Below, one piece after another: positions 6,577 through 15,827 of a stretch of DNA of 64,000 nucleotides. The notes under the pieces are model-generated. The model made no database searches. It saw nothing but the letters and a program-made list of their open reading frames with translations, and had not been told where the DNA came from. Both the position numbers and the translations under genes were made by a program. Origin of the DNA: Onthoplasma sp045578345 (GTDB lineage: Bacteria; Bacillota; Clostridia; Christensenellales; UBA1242); NCBI GenBank assembly GCA_045578345.1, contig JAZNKB010000007.1, positions 1 through 64,000 on the forward strand, read 5' to 3'. Numbering within the stretch: the first letter of the stretch is position 1; every line of letters begins with the position of its first letter.

Positions 6577-7554
6577 ATGTACACATTTAAACTAGGAAGT
6601 TTATTTGCAGGAATAGGTGGTATAGATTTAGGTTTTTTAAAGGCAGGTGTTCCAACTGCTTGGGCAAATGAAATCGACACATATTGTGCAACAACTTTTA
6701 AAGCCAATCATACAAACACCAATTTAATTGTTGGAGATATTTGCGATTTAAAAGCAAAAGATTTGGAGAATATAGATATTTTGGCAGGTGGTTTTCCTTG
6801 TCAACCTTTTTCAATTGCAGGTTATAGAAAAGGTTTTGAAGATGATAGAGGAAACTTGTTTTTTCAAATCATTAGATTATTAAATGAATTTAAAAGTGAA
6901 AATAGATTGCCGAAAGTCGTTTTTTTGGAAAATGTTAAAAACTTGTACAGCCACAACAGTGGTGAAACTTTTAAATTGGTTAAAGAAGAATTAAAAGATT
7001 TAGGTTATCATGTGACCGAAAAAATACTCAATACCTGTGAATATGGAAATATTCCTCAAAATAGAGAAAGATTATATATTGTTGGTTTTTTAAGTGAAAA
7101 ATGTTTGAATAACTTTAACTGGCCTAAAAAACAGGCTTTAACTAATACTCTTGATACAATAATTGATTGGAATTCAAATGTTGATAAGAAATATTATTAT
7201 ACTGAAGCTATGAAATGCTACCCTCTGTTAGCTGAAAATATTAAAAACAATCATTCTATATATCAATTTAGGAGGGTTTATATTCGTGAAAATAAATCAG
7301 GAGTATGTCCAACATTAACTGCAAACATGGGTATGGGTGGACATAATGTTCCGCTGATAAAGGACAATAAAAATAAAATTAGAAAATTAACACCAAGAGA
7401 GTGTCTATTATTGCAAGGTTTCCCAAATGATTTTATAATACCTAAAAATTTATGTGATTCAAGAATTTATAAACAAGCAGGAAATTCTGTTTCAGTAGAA
7501 GTAATTTATAGAATAGCAAAAGAAATTGTGAGGGTTTTAAATGAAAAATGTTGA
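6577..7554 (+). CDS. DNA (cytosine-5)-methyltransferase
   Basis: The 325-residue enzyme has the ordered m5C motifs: I (GSLFAGIGGIDLGF), IV with the catalytic Cys (GGFPCQPFSIAG, about residues 72-83), VI (ENV), VIII (QNRERLYIVGF), IX (RKLTPRECLLLQGF) and X (QAGNSVSV). It transfers a methyl group from S-adenosylmethionine to C5 of cytosine at its recognition site and so protects DNA against the endonuclease gene that overlaps it by 14 bases. AAGGAG lies six bases upstream of the start. The target-recognition region (about 190-245) is short and gives no clue to the site. Confidence 0.95.
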   Translation: MYTFKLGSLFAGIGGIDLGFLKAGVPTAWANEIDTYCATTFKANHTNTNLIVGDICDLKAKDLENIDILAGGFPCQPFSIAGYRKGFEDDRGNLFFQIIRLLNEFKSENRLPKVVFLENVKNLYSHNSGETFKLVKEELKDLGYHVTEKILNTCEYGNIPQNRERLYIVGFLSEKCLNNFNWPKKQALTNTLDTIIDWNSNVDKKYYYTEAMKCYPLLAENIKNNHSIYQFRRVYIRENKSGVCPTLTANMGMGGHNVPLIKDNKNKIRKLTPRECLLLQGFPNDFIIPKNLCDSRIYKQAGNSVSVEVIYRIAKEIVRVLNEKC

Positions 7555-8698
7555 TTTTACAAAAAGATGCATACCTTACAATAAATTGGAAGTTGATAAG
7601 TATTTAAAAGATTTAAAGTTGGTTGGCTCCCTATCTGGTCTTTTTTCAGAGAGTGAAATTGCTCTTCTTCATTATAGAGCAACGGAAAATTTATATTGTG
7701 CAGATTTTAATGCTATAAATTTAGCAAGGGCTGATGTTTCGGCTGACGCAAAGCTAAAATCTCATGGTGTTGGTATTAAAACTTTTACAGAAGGAAACAA
7801 AAAAACGCTACAAAAGGTGGCTGAATTTAATAGTCAACAAGCTCTTTATAGCAATTTACATGGTATTGAGAAAGTCAAAAAGGTGGCAGAATTAAGAAAT
7901 AAAAGATTAGAATTTACTAAAACAGCTTATGGTTTAAACGATTTAATTTACCATTGTATTGTTAGAAATAAAGATGGTTTCTTTTTGTTCGAAGAAATTA
8001 TGCATTTTATCGATATTGATAATATATCGCTAACAAATGAAACTGAACATACTTATTTGTTCACTGACGGAATAGAAGATTATAAATTTGACGCTTCTAA
8101 AAGTACATTATATAAAAGATTCGTTACTGATACATATTTTGCTTATATTAAGGTAGACATTTTAACAGATCCTATTGAAGCTTTAAGAAAAATAACTGTT
8201 TCAAATGAAGATGTTGTAATTGATTTTTCGCAAAGTGTTATTATTCCTTTGTATTCTATGAAAGCGGGCAAAAAAACAATTTTTAGTAAAAGTGGTTTAA
8301 ATCAATGGAATGCTGGTGGCAGAAAAAGAGATTTCGACGAAGTGTATATACCTTTCAACTCTACTTTAAGAGAAATGTACGAGGGGTTTTTCCCTAAAAG
8401 AGACACTCCTTTTGAAGTAATACTTCCAAATGGAGAAACAATGTCTATGAAATTGTGTCAAGAAAATTGTAAAGCTCTTATGTCTAATCCTAATAAAGCA
8501 TTAGGTAAATGGCTTTTAAGAGATGTTTTAAAAATTCCTTATGGCCAAATAATAACCTATGAAAATCTATTGGAAATCGGTATTGATAGTGTAAGCTTTC
8601 AAAAGATTGAAGATAAAAAGTATTTATTAGACTTTAAAAATGTTGGTGAATTCGAAAAATTTATAAATAAAGAATATATGTCAGACTTTGATGCTTAA
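7541..8698 (+). CDS. Type II restriction endonuclease with C-terminal B3-like DNA-binding domain
   Basis: The 385-residue protein overlaps the methyltransferase, so it is its restriction partner. The C-terminal third (QWNAGGRKRDFDEVYIP..., FFPKRDTPFEVILPNG..., LCQENCKALMSNPN, LGKWLLRDVLKI, TYENLLEIGIDSV) has the signature of the DNA-binding domain shared by NgoFVII/BfiI-type enzymes. The N-terminal part contains RADVSADAKLKSHGVGIKTF (about 63-82), which could supply PD-(D/E)XK-like catalytic residues; no HxK phospholipase-D motif is visible. It would cut unmodified DNA. The nuclease fold is my inference. Confidence 0.8.
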   Translation: MKNVDFTKRCIPYNKLEVDKYLKDLKLVGSLSGLFSESEIALLHYRATENLYCADFNAINLARADVSADAKLKSHGVGIKTFTEGNKKTLQKVAEFNSQQALYSNLHGIEKVKKVAELRNKRLEFTKTAYGLNDLIYHCIVRNKDGFFLFEEIMHFIDIDNISLTNETEHTYLFTDGIEDYKFDASKSTLYKRFVTDTYFAYIKVDILTDPIEALRKITVSNEDVVIDFSQSVIIPLYSMKAGKKTIFSKSGLNQWNAGGRKRDFDEVYIPFNSTLREMYEGFFPKRDTPFEVILPNGETMSMKLCQENCKALMSNPNKALGKWLLRDVLKIPYGQIITYENLLEIGIDSVSFQKIEDKKYLLDFKNVGEFEKFINKEYMSDFDA

Positions 8699-8906
8699 AC
8701 ATTATATTATATGCTTGATTTTGCATTGGTGTATTATTGAGGAAAAATCTATTTGTAGCAATAGCAAAGGCAAATAAAAATCTTCCCCTTGAGACTTTAC
8801 TATTTTTAAGCAAAAAGTCGTGGTTAAAAGTGAGTAGAATTTGAGTTGTTTATATGTGTGCTTGACTTTCAAAAACCCATTATAATTATTAAACGATATA
8901 AAATAT

Positions 8907-9386
8907 ATGAAACAAAAACACAAAGAGAAATTTGATTTTGAAATATTAGGTGTGTTTGATGGTTTTGTTATTAATAGCATTTTTAATAAATCTATTAATA
9001 CTTTTTTGCATGATATAATGGAAGACAACCATCTTTTTAATAAAATTTATAAAAAAAAGAATCTTGCAGATTTTTTAAAATTATTTATTCAAAACATGTT
9101 TAATAACATTGATACTTATGAAAATTTAGAAGAAATAGACGTATTTATAAACACTCAAGACATGAAACAGTTTAACACAAAGGTTTATATTCCAAAAACA
9201 ATTATTAATGAGAAAAAACACGAAGAATTTTTAGTTTTAGGTCCAGACTATTTAATTGGCCAACTAGAACCTGAAACCATTTTTAATTATATATTAGCAC
9301 CCTTGTATGTTAATTTAGCAAAAAACGATTTGATAGATAACAAAGAATTTAGAAAATTGGCAAGTTATCAAATAGGACTTCATTAA
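8907..9386 (+). CDS. Hypothetical protein
   Basis: This 159-residue protein has a long helical N-terminal half (residues 20-75) and a more beta-like C-terminal half, and matches no family I know. It has no SD. A TATAAT hexamer lies about 20 bases upstream of the ATG. It follows the restriction gene by 208 bases on the same strand and precedes the scar at 9443, so it is the last gene of the second island layer. A role linked to restriction-modification is possible but not shown. Confidence 0.6.
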   Translation: MKQKHKEKFDFEILGVFDGFVINSIFNKSINTFLHDIMEDNHLFNKIYKKKNLADFLKLFIQNMFNNIDTYENLEEIDVFINTQDMKQFNTKVYIPKTIINEKKHEEFLVLGPDYLIGQLEPETIFNYILAPLYVNLAKNDLIDNKEFRKLASYQIGLH

Positions 9387-9442
9387 AAGCTTAGAAATAA
9401 ATTTTGAAATAAACAATGAGTATTAATACTCCATTTAAAACC

Positions 9443-9474
9443 ACCACGTTACACCACACATTGTGGTGTGTTTT
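9443..9474 (+). repeat. Degenerate attachment scar 2 with terminator
   Basis: ACCA (9443-9446), four bases and the hairpin ACACCACA-CAT-TGTGGTGT (9451-9469) with a T run reproduce the segment that follows scar 1 (4898-4925) with few changes. The tRNA-like part 5' of ACCA is lost. I read it as the boundary between island layers 2 and 3. Confidence 0.55.
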
Positions 9475-9543
9475 ATTATGAAAGTGATTTTAGGTCTTTT
9501 CTTTTTAATGGTTATATGTTATAATCATTAAAAGGGAAAGAAA

Positions 9544-11037
9544 ATGAATTTTAGTAAATCAAAATATTGTGGTTTTATTCAATGTCCTAAAATTATCTGG
9601 TTACAGAAATTCAAACCAGAAGAATCTTTTATTGATGATTACACAAAATCAAGAATGGAAGCAGGCTCAGTTGTTGGTGACCTTGCCATGGAAATCTTTG
9701 GTGATTATGTTGATGTAACAACTTACACCAATGAAAAGTTAGACCTTAAGGCAATGATTAACAAAAGTAAAGAGCTAATTCAGTCTAATCAAAACATAAT
9801 ATGTGAAGCTTCTTTTAATGTTGATGGTCTTTATTGCGCTGTTGATATTCTTAAAAAAGAACAAGGTGGCTATGCTATATATGAAGTGAAAAGTTCAACT
9901 GATTATCATCGTTATGAATACATTGTTGATGTTGCTTATCAAAAATATGTTTTGGAAAAATGCGGAATAAATATTGTTTCAACAAATTTGGTTACAATTA
10001 ATAGCGATTATGTTTTCAATGGAAAATTAGAATTAAACAAACTTTTAAATATAAACAATGTTGACGACTTGGTTAATAAGGAACTTAAAGATGTTGAAAA
10101 CAATCTTAAAATTGCAAAACAAATTTTAGAGAGTGAAAAAGAACCCAATATAGACCTTTCTGTCAAATGCAACAATCCGCATCCTTGCGCGTTTTGGAAA
10201 TATTGCTCACAACACTTGCCATCCCCATCTGTTTTCGATTTATATAGAACAAACTTTGACAAGAAAGTTGAATACTACAAAAATAACATTTTAAGTTTTG
10301 AAGACTTGAAAAGAACAGGTTATTATTTGGGCAACATTCAAAATATGCAAATAGAACATGCAACTGAAAATTTACCAGACCACATTGAAATTGAAGGTAT
10401 TAATAAATTCTTAAATACATTAACATATCCATTATACTTTTTAGATTTTGAAACAATGCAACCCGTTATTCCTGAAATTATTGGTACAAGACCATATCAA
10501 CAAATTCCTTTCCAATATTCCTTACACTATATCGAAAAAGAAGATGGAGAAATTAAACATAAAGAATTTTTAGCTGAATCAGGAACAGATCCAAGAAGAG
10601 CAATTGCAGAAAACTTATGTAGAGATATATCTGAAGACGCATGCGTTCTTGCATATAACAAAGGTTTTGAATGCGGAAGAATCAATGAACTTGCCAACAC
10701 TTTTCCTGATTTAAGAAATCACTTAATGAATATTCATTTCAATATGAAAGATTTAATTGAACCTTTTAGAAGTGGTTGCTATTACAACAAAGCAATGGGA
10801 GGTTCTTTCTCAATAAAAAGTGTTTTGCCTGCTTTGTTCCCCAATGATCCGGAATTAGATTATCACAACCTTGAGCAAGTACATAATGGTGGCGAAGCAA
10901 TGTCAATCTTCCCAAGAATTAAAGACATGCCAAAAGAAGAACAAGAAATCGCAAGAAAAAATTTGCTGGCATATTGCAAACTAGACACTCTCGCCATGGT
11001 TAAAGTTTGGCAAAAATTAATAGGAGTCACAAAATAA
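9544..11037 (+). CDS. DUF2779 protein: Cas4/PD-(D/E)XK-like nuclease
   Basis: The N-terminal motif SKSKYCGFIQCPKIIWLQ (about residues 4-21) and the later CNNPHPCAFWKYC are the Cys cluster expected for a 4Fe-4S nuclease of the Cas4/AddB type. Between them, AVDILKKEQGGYAIYEVKSS (about 99-118) gives the D...ExK core of a PD-(D/E)XK site. The C-terminal half (YFLDFETMQP, later YNKGFECGRINEL and YCKLDTLAMVKVW) is the DUF2779 domain, and resembles a DEDD exonuclease fold. It probably processes DNA ends or foreign nucleic acid. SD AAGGGAAAG is present. It converges on the defence operon. Confidence 0.85.
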   Translation: MNFSKSKYCGFIQCPKIIWLQKFKPEESFIDDYTKSRMEAGSVVGDLAMEIFGDYVDVTTYTNEKLDLKAMINKSKELIQSNQNIICEASFNVDGLYCAVDILKKEQGGYAIYEVKSSTDYHRYEYIVDVAYQKYVLEKCGINIVSTNLVTINSDYVFNGKLELNKLLNINNVDDLVNKELKDVENNLKIAKQILESEKEPNIDLSVKCNNPHPCAFWKYCSQHLPSPSVFDLYRTNFDKKVEYYKNNILSFEDLKRTGYYLGNIQNMQIEHATENLPDHIEIEGINKFLNTLTYPLYFLDFETMQPVIPEIIGTRPYQQIPFQYSLHYIEKEDGEIKHKEFLAESGTDPRRAIAENLCRDISEDACVLAYNKGFECGRINELANTFPDLRNHLMNIHFNMKDLIEPFRSGCYYNKAMGGSFSIKSVLPALFPNDPELDYHNLEQVHNGGEAMSIFPRIKDMPKEEQEIARKNLLAYCKLDTLAMVKVWQKLIGVTK

Positions 11038-11071
11038 AAAAAGATAATTGCTTTAATCATCTTTTTTCTAA
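11034..11071. terminator. Bidirectional terminator between convergent genes
   Basis: A-rich AAAAAAGAT and T-rich ATCTTTTTT arms pair around a small loop between the stop codons of the DUF2779 gene and the LlaJI-type gene. Confidence 0.55.
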
Positions 11072-12286
11072 AATTATAAATTCATCCTTTAAATCCTCAT
11101 TGTTTGATTTTAAATAATATCTATCCACCAACGACTTTAAATCAACTAAGAACACACCAACATCTTTTTCTTCTTTATCCATCAATGCGTGTCCTATTTT
11201 TTTCATTTTTTCATTCCCCTTTGAGCCATAGGGTAATAAAAATGCAGATTTAACAATATTGTAATTTCCCAAACAATTATTTCTTGATTTTGTCATTGAT
11301 TGAATATATTTCATGTAAATTATTTGTTTTGTTATTGATGAAGATTGTGGTAAATCTCTAGAACCAATATGTTTTTCTTGATAACCGTAATCGTAATATT
11401 TGGCATCAATCACATAGCAAATTTTATTATTTATCATAATTGTATCTGGTCTCAACTTGGAAGCATTAACTTTACCCCTATTAAATAAATTATAAACACA
11501 ATTTTTATAAAATTCTTTCGCAGAATTGCTTGCAAAACATTTATCAACCAAACGCTCAAAAACATATTCAAATTCATAATCTGAGGCCATTATAAAATTA
11601 TTTACTTCTTCTCCAGCACAAGAATTCAAAATCTTTAGGAGGTTGTTAAACAATATTTTCTTATAGTCTTGAAAACTAGTATTTAATTTTTCTTTGAGAT
11701 ATCTTATCATGAATTCACGTTGAACATTATTGTTCACATTAAAATATGAGTCTTCAACATAATTAATTCCAAACATCCAGCCAAAATTATCAACTGCATA
11801 TTTTAAACAAGCTTTGTAAATATGTGTTATTGTTTCATTGTCTTGATATTTATATTTGATTCTATACATATTCTTAAAAACAATATTACTTCCACTAATC
11901 CAAACATCTTTATTTTTTAATGTAGACTTCCAATCTATTTTTCCTAAACTCTCATTAGAAATTTCTTTTTTCTTTTCTTTATAATATCCATTGGTTAAAA
12001 AATCTTCAATAAGCCATTTCATTGATAAATATTCAAGATTATTAACACCCTCACCATAATAGAATTGATATTTTATTTTTGCGATTATGTCTGTAAGTTT
12101 TTTTGCTTCAAATTTTAAATGTTGAACAATGTTTTTATCCTCGTTTAATTTATATTCCTGCTTTGTTATTTTTTCATCTGCATTAAAGTATTGACATGGA
12201 AAAATAAATGTTGAATTATTCACATCAAAACCAACACAGTTTATATCTTTTTTGTTTTTAGGAATTATAAATCTAATATTCTTCAT
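11057..12286 (-). CDS. LlaJI/McrC-like restriction endonuclease
   Basis: The 409-residue protein has the order of the LlaJI family: an N-terminal beta-rich region, a helical middle, and a C-terminal PD-(D/E)XK nuclease with LRPDTIMI...ICYVIDAKYYDYGY (about residues 281-308), where D and DAK are the catalytic residues. It follows the McrB-like ATPase by nine bases and is the last gene of the operon. As in McrBC and LlaJI, it would be the nuclease driven by the AAA+ partner. No methyltransferase is next to it, so a type IV (modification-dependent) mode is plausible. Its SD is poor, which fits translational coupling. Confidence 0.85.
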   Translation of the reverse strand: MKNIRFIIPKNKKDINCVGFDVNNSTFIFPCQYFNADEKITKQEYKLNEDKNIVQHLKFEAKKLTDIIAKIKYQFYYGEGVNNLEYLSMKWLIEDFLTNGYYKEKKKEISNESLGKIDWKSTLKNKDVWISGSNIVFKNMYRIKYKYQDNETITHIYKACLKYAVDNFGWMFGINYVEDSYFNVNNNVQREFMIRYLKEKLNTSFQDYKKILFNNLLKILNSCAGEEVNNFIMASDYEFEYVFERLVDKCFASNSAKEFYKNCVYNLFNRGKVNASKLRPDTIMINNKICYVIDAKYYDYGYQEKHIGSRDLPQSSSITKQIIYMKYIQSMTKSRNNCLGNYNIVKSAFLLPYGSKGNEKMKKIGHALMDKEEKDVGVFLVDLKSLVDRYYLKSNNEDLKDEFIILEKR

Positions 12287-12295
12287 TGCTTAATT

Positions 12296-14068
12296 TTATG
12301 AATTTAAAACATCTTCTCTAATAACTTTCATTCCATATTTTTTATATGCAATCAACAAACTTTCAAGAGAGTTTATTTTTAGTCCCTCAACTTCTTCTTC
12401 AAATAATATGTGAGGATTAAACTTAACAACGTCTTCCCACAAGTACATTAAAACTTTTTCTGCGAAGAAATTATTTTTAGTGTCTTCCAATTCAAATGGT
12501 TTAACAAAATGAGTGCCAAGCAATTTATCTTCTGCATTAATACTGCTTTCGTCATTTAATATTGCATTATTGATTGCTTTAGCAAACTGCCCCCAAGTAC
12601 AAGGTATTTGGGCTGATTTTATGTCTGCTTTAAGAATGTCATATTCGGTGCTAAAATCGTTATAAATTCTATGCATTGTCCAACGTCTTTTGAATGCCGT
12701 ATCTAAAATAAATACATTTTGGTCGCAAGTGTTCATTGTTGCAAATATAATCAGATTTTTGGGAATATACAACATTCCATCTTTTTTTTCCAGTTTTTTT
12801 ATAATTGATGTGTATTTATTTTTAACTTCTTTATCTTTAGATGTTGCTAAATCTTTCCAATAGTCAATTATTTGTTTATTATTTATAGGATACTCACTCT
12901 CTCCATTCTTTCTATCTAAAAGTTGAAATATATCTCCGAAAATTGCAGGTGCATTCCCTCTATTAATTTCCTCAATAATCAAATAATGATCTTCGTTTTC
13001 ATTATAAATTGCATCTTCTAAAATTTTAGTAAATGGACCTGCTGAAAACTTATAAGTTACAGTTTCTTTTGCTCCGTCTATAACAACATTTGGAAGAATT
13101 TGTCCAACAAAATCACCATATGAATAGTCAGGATAAAACAATAATCTCTTAACATTTTTTTCATTCTCAAGCATCTTATTTATTTCATAGCTTTTGCCAC
13201 AACCTGGCACACCATAAAATATAACATTTCCCGCTTGTTTATATGAGTCTAACATAGAGATTTCTCCTTTATCATCATTTTGTTTTTTCTTTTTCCCTTT
13301 ATTTGCAACTTTTTCTTTTTGGGAATAGATCTCACCTTCTAAAGCAAGTTGATATGGTTCCATTTGTGAAAATTGTTTTAATTTGTTCATTATCTCTAAA
13401 TAATTTTCTTTTTTCTCATCATACTTATATGACAGTATTTTGTCGCTGTATTCTTTTGTCTTACTTTCAAGAGAAACAAAATATGTTGGTTTTATATAAA
13501 ACAACCCCATACTCAATTTTGACAATTCCACTTGCTCATTCTTTAAACACCTGTTAAATTGTGCTAAAAATTCCTCATTTTCTTGAGCATTATGCGTCTT
13601 TTTATTTGCGTATATCATCGCAATTTTAAACATATTAATATTGTTTTCTATTTCACTCGATTTTTGTTCAGCTCCAAAATACCAAGCCTTTAGAGCACTA
13701 GGAATAGGAATTGGAATATCGTTAAAATTAAGCCATGCGTCGTCTTTTGATGTTTTTTCTTTTAATAAGTCATTAGTGTTATGTATATTTAAAATATCCA
13801 AAAGATTCCTAAATGCTTCAATCTTTGTGACTCTTTTGTTCTTTTTATTCCTTTCTTCTCTCTTTGTCTTGTATGGTTTTTTAGGTGACGTTACAATAAT
13901 TGCAAAAAGAGTAAATGGATCAATCTTTTTGGCTTGAAACGGCTTTTTCTCTTTTATGCTATTTGCAAATTTCACAAGTTTTAATTGCATATTATTGTCA
14001 TCTATAGTTTCATAAAGTTTTTGTGAAATTTCTTCAAACATTTCTACCCATTTAAATTTTTCTTCCAT
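12296..14068 (-). CDS. McrB-like AAA+ NTPase
   Basis: The 590-residue protein has an uncharacterised helical N-terminal domain (1-250, with DPFTLFAIIV near 50) and a lysine-rich linker (253-270). An McrB-type AAA+ module follows: Walker A GVPGCGKS (286-293), Walker B with LIIEEINRGN (363-372), the McrB signature region NTCDQNVFILD (446-456) and Arg fingers RR (461-462). McrB proteins hydrolyse GTP to move DNA toward the nuclease subunit. The gene has its own SD (AAGGAG) and lies between the WYL regulator and the LlaJI-type nuclease. The N-terminal domain probably recognises the target. Confidence 0.9.
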   Translation of the reverse strand: MEEKFKWVEMFEEISQKLYETIDDNNMQLKLVKFANSIKEKKPFQAKKIDPFTLFAIIVTSPKKPYKTKREERNKKNKRVTKIEAFRNLLDILNIHNTNDLLKEKTSKDDAWLNFNDIPIPIPSALKAWYFGAEQKSSEIENNINMFKIAMIYANKKTHNAQENEEFLAQFNRCLKNEQVELSKLSMGLFYIKPTYFVSLESKTKEYSDKILSYKYDEKKENYLEIMNKLKQFSQMEPYQLALEGEIYSQKEKVANKGKKKKQNDDKGEISMLDSYKQAGNVIFYGVPGCGKSYEINKMLENEKNVKRLLFYPDYSYGDFVGQILPNVVIDGAKETVTYKFSAGPFTKILEDAIYNENEDHYLIIEEINRGNAPAIFGDIFQLLDRKNGESEYPINNKQIIDYWKDLATSKDKEVKNKYTSIIKKLEKKDGMLYIPKNLIIFATMNTCDQNVFILDTAFKRRWTMHRIYNDFSTEYDILKADIKSAQIPCTWGQFAKAINNAILNDESSINAEDKLLGTHFVKPFELEDTKNNFFAEKVLMYLWEDVVKFNPHILFEEEVEGLKINSLESLLIAYKKYGMKVIREDVLNS

Positions 14069-14078
14069 AGTTAACTCC

Positions 14079-15068
14079 TTAATTATACCTTTTGTTTAAA
14101 ATTTCGATTTTCTTTTTTATTTCATCTCGGGTGTCTTTTGGTTCAACAAGTTCAATTGTATCGCCATATTGCAAACACCAATAGATTAACGCCTGTTCGT
14201 TGGCTGTTACATCTGCATATGTAATGTTATCTTTTTGATAGAATTTTGCATTTTTGCCAAACCATTCCATAATATATTCTGCAGAATACTCATTTTCAAT
14301 CTTTAAAGTTGCGCTTATTGTTTTGTTGTGGAACATATAGATGTTTTCGTTGGCATATTTTGCCATGTCCACACCTTTTTCACAACCTTTAAGTTTTGTA
14401 ATAGGTTTAACGTCATCATCTAAAATCTTAATATTAGAAATAAGTTCAACCTTATAGTTTGCAATTTCATCATAATAATCATAATTACAAACCAAATAAT
14501 ATTTCCCTTGGTTATTAATCAAGAAATATGGATTGATAACATAAGGTTTTGCGTTTTTCTTTTCTCTCGTCTCTTTATCAAAATAAAACCTATTATAGTT
14601 AAATTGAACTTTTTTGCCCTTTTCAATTGCCTCGTTAAGAACATCTATTGTATAAAACAACTGTTTGTTGTCAGTTCTAATGATTTCATCTGATTTGCAA
14701 ATGTATTTATATTTCTTTCTTTCATTAATGCTTAAAAACTTTGATATTTTTTCAGCAAGTTCTCTTGAACGTTTACTATCAATAGATCTACTTGAAAATA
14801 CAGCATCAATAAGGAAAGAAACTTCACTTGGCTCAAATTCTCGTTGACCTAAAAAACAACCCTTGTCGGTTTTTATAATATCAAAACCAAAATCAATCAA
14901 GCTGTCAATGTTGGCACTAATTGATTTTCTTTCAAGTTCCAAACCATAATTATTTACTATTTTAGAAATGATTTGAGCTTGTGTTAGTGGATGATTTTCG
15001 TCGCTATATTCTTGAAGAACTTTAAGAATACACAACAGCGACATCTTTTTATTGCTTTGAATAACCAT
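14079..15068 (-). CDS. WYL-domain transcriptional regulator
   Basis: The 329-residue protein starts at 15068, behind TTAGGAG. It has an N-terminal winged helix (about 10-70; LTQAQIISKIVNNYG, RKSISANIDSLIDFGFD) and a WYL domain (about 150-220; PYFLINNQGKYYLVCNYD), then a C-terminal WCX-like extension (YWCLQYGDTIELVEP). WYL regulators often control defence operons and sense nucleic acid or nucleotide ligands. It is inside the operon between the phosphoesterase and the McrB-like gene, so it may autoregulate the operon. Confidence 0.9.
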   Translation of the reverse strand: MVIQSNKKMSLLCILKVLQEYSDENHPLTQAQIISKIVNNYGLELERKSISANIDSLIDFGFDIIKTDKGCFLGQREFEPSEVSFLIDAVFSSRSIDSKRSRELAEKISKFLSINERKKYKYICKSDEIIRTDNKQLFYTIDVLNEAIEKGKKVQFNYNRFYFDKETREKKNAKPYVINPYFLINNQGKYYLVCNYDYYDEIANYKVELISNIKILDDDVKPITKLKGCEKGVDMAKYANENIYMFHNKTISATLKIENEYSAEYIMEWFGKNAKFYQKDNITYADVTANEQALIYWCLQYGDTIELVEPKDTRDEIKKKIEILNKRYN

Positions 15069-15113
15069 TTTTTCTCCTAACTTAATCATATCACAATAAA
15101 ACCAAAATCCCTA

Positions 15114-15827
15114 CTAAATTTCAACAATTTTTTCAAATAACACTTGATTGTTGCCCATCACTTCATCTATGTGCCAATGCCCACAAAACCATTTTTTATA
15201 CTTAACATCAATTGCAAGGTCATCAAGAAGCTTTCCGCTGTTGTTATTTTTGAACTTAGCTTTAAGGTATACAGGAAATTCTTCACCACATCTTGTGAAA
15301 AGTTCATACAAACTCTTTGCAAAGATATTGCTAGGTGTATGCGTTAAAATATAATCAACTTTAAAATCTACTTTCCACAGATTTTTATAAGCAATATCAA
15401 TATCTGTTTTAGTTATTCTTTCGTCTTTCCACCAACTTTCGCCCTCTACTCTATTTTCTTTATCATGAGAATCTGCTCCACCAAGTGTTAAAAATGTTTT
15501 TCCACATATGGTGAAAATCTGACTTCTGCATAAAAACCTTATATGTTCACTTATTTTATGCGAACACCCACCATTCCAAGTTTCAATTGGAAAACGTTTT
15601 AAAGCATTAAAATTTTCGTGATTGCCATCAATAAACAAAATGTTAGTTCCCAAACTTTCATAAAAAACAATCAGTTCTTTTGTTATTTCTTCGTTCCAAC
15701 CAATTCCAACATCTCCACAAATTATTATGTGATCCGCATAATCAGGATGCTTTTTCTGAACCAAGTTTTCAATTTTTCTAATATTCATCAGTCCATGCGT
15801 GTCTGCACAAATAAAAATTCTATTCAT
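15114..15827 (-). CDS. Calcineurin-like metallophosphoesterase
   Basis: The 237-residue enzyme has the full metal-binding motif set: DTH (9-11), CGDVG, GNHEN, a His in THTPS and GHWH near the C-terminus. It is thus probably active as a two-metal phosphoesterase on nucleotides, DNA or phosphoprotein. Its start overlaps the preceding gene by eight bases, and AAGGAG lies eight bases upstream. Its place inside the defence-like operon is unusual. A second, separate phosphoesterase of this superfamily lies at 22361-22951. Confidence 0.88.
   Translation of the reverse strand: MNRIFICADTHGLMNIRKIENLVQKKHPDYADHIIICGDVGIGWNEEITKELIVFYESLGTNILFIDGNHENFNALKRFPIETWNGGCSHKISEHIRFLCRSQIFTICGKTFLTLGGADSHDKENRVEGESWWKDERITKTDIDIAYKNLWKVDFKVDYILTHTPSNIFAKSLYELFTRCGEEFPVYLKAKFKNNNSGKLLDDLAIDVKYKKWFCGHWHIDEVMGNNQVLFEKIVEI

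Noticed and set aside
8702..9028. 108-codon minus-strand frame
   Set aside because: It overlaps the start of the supported plus-strand gene at 8907 and has no SD or family match.
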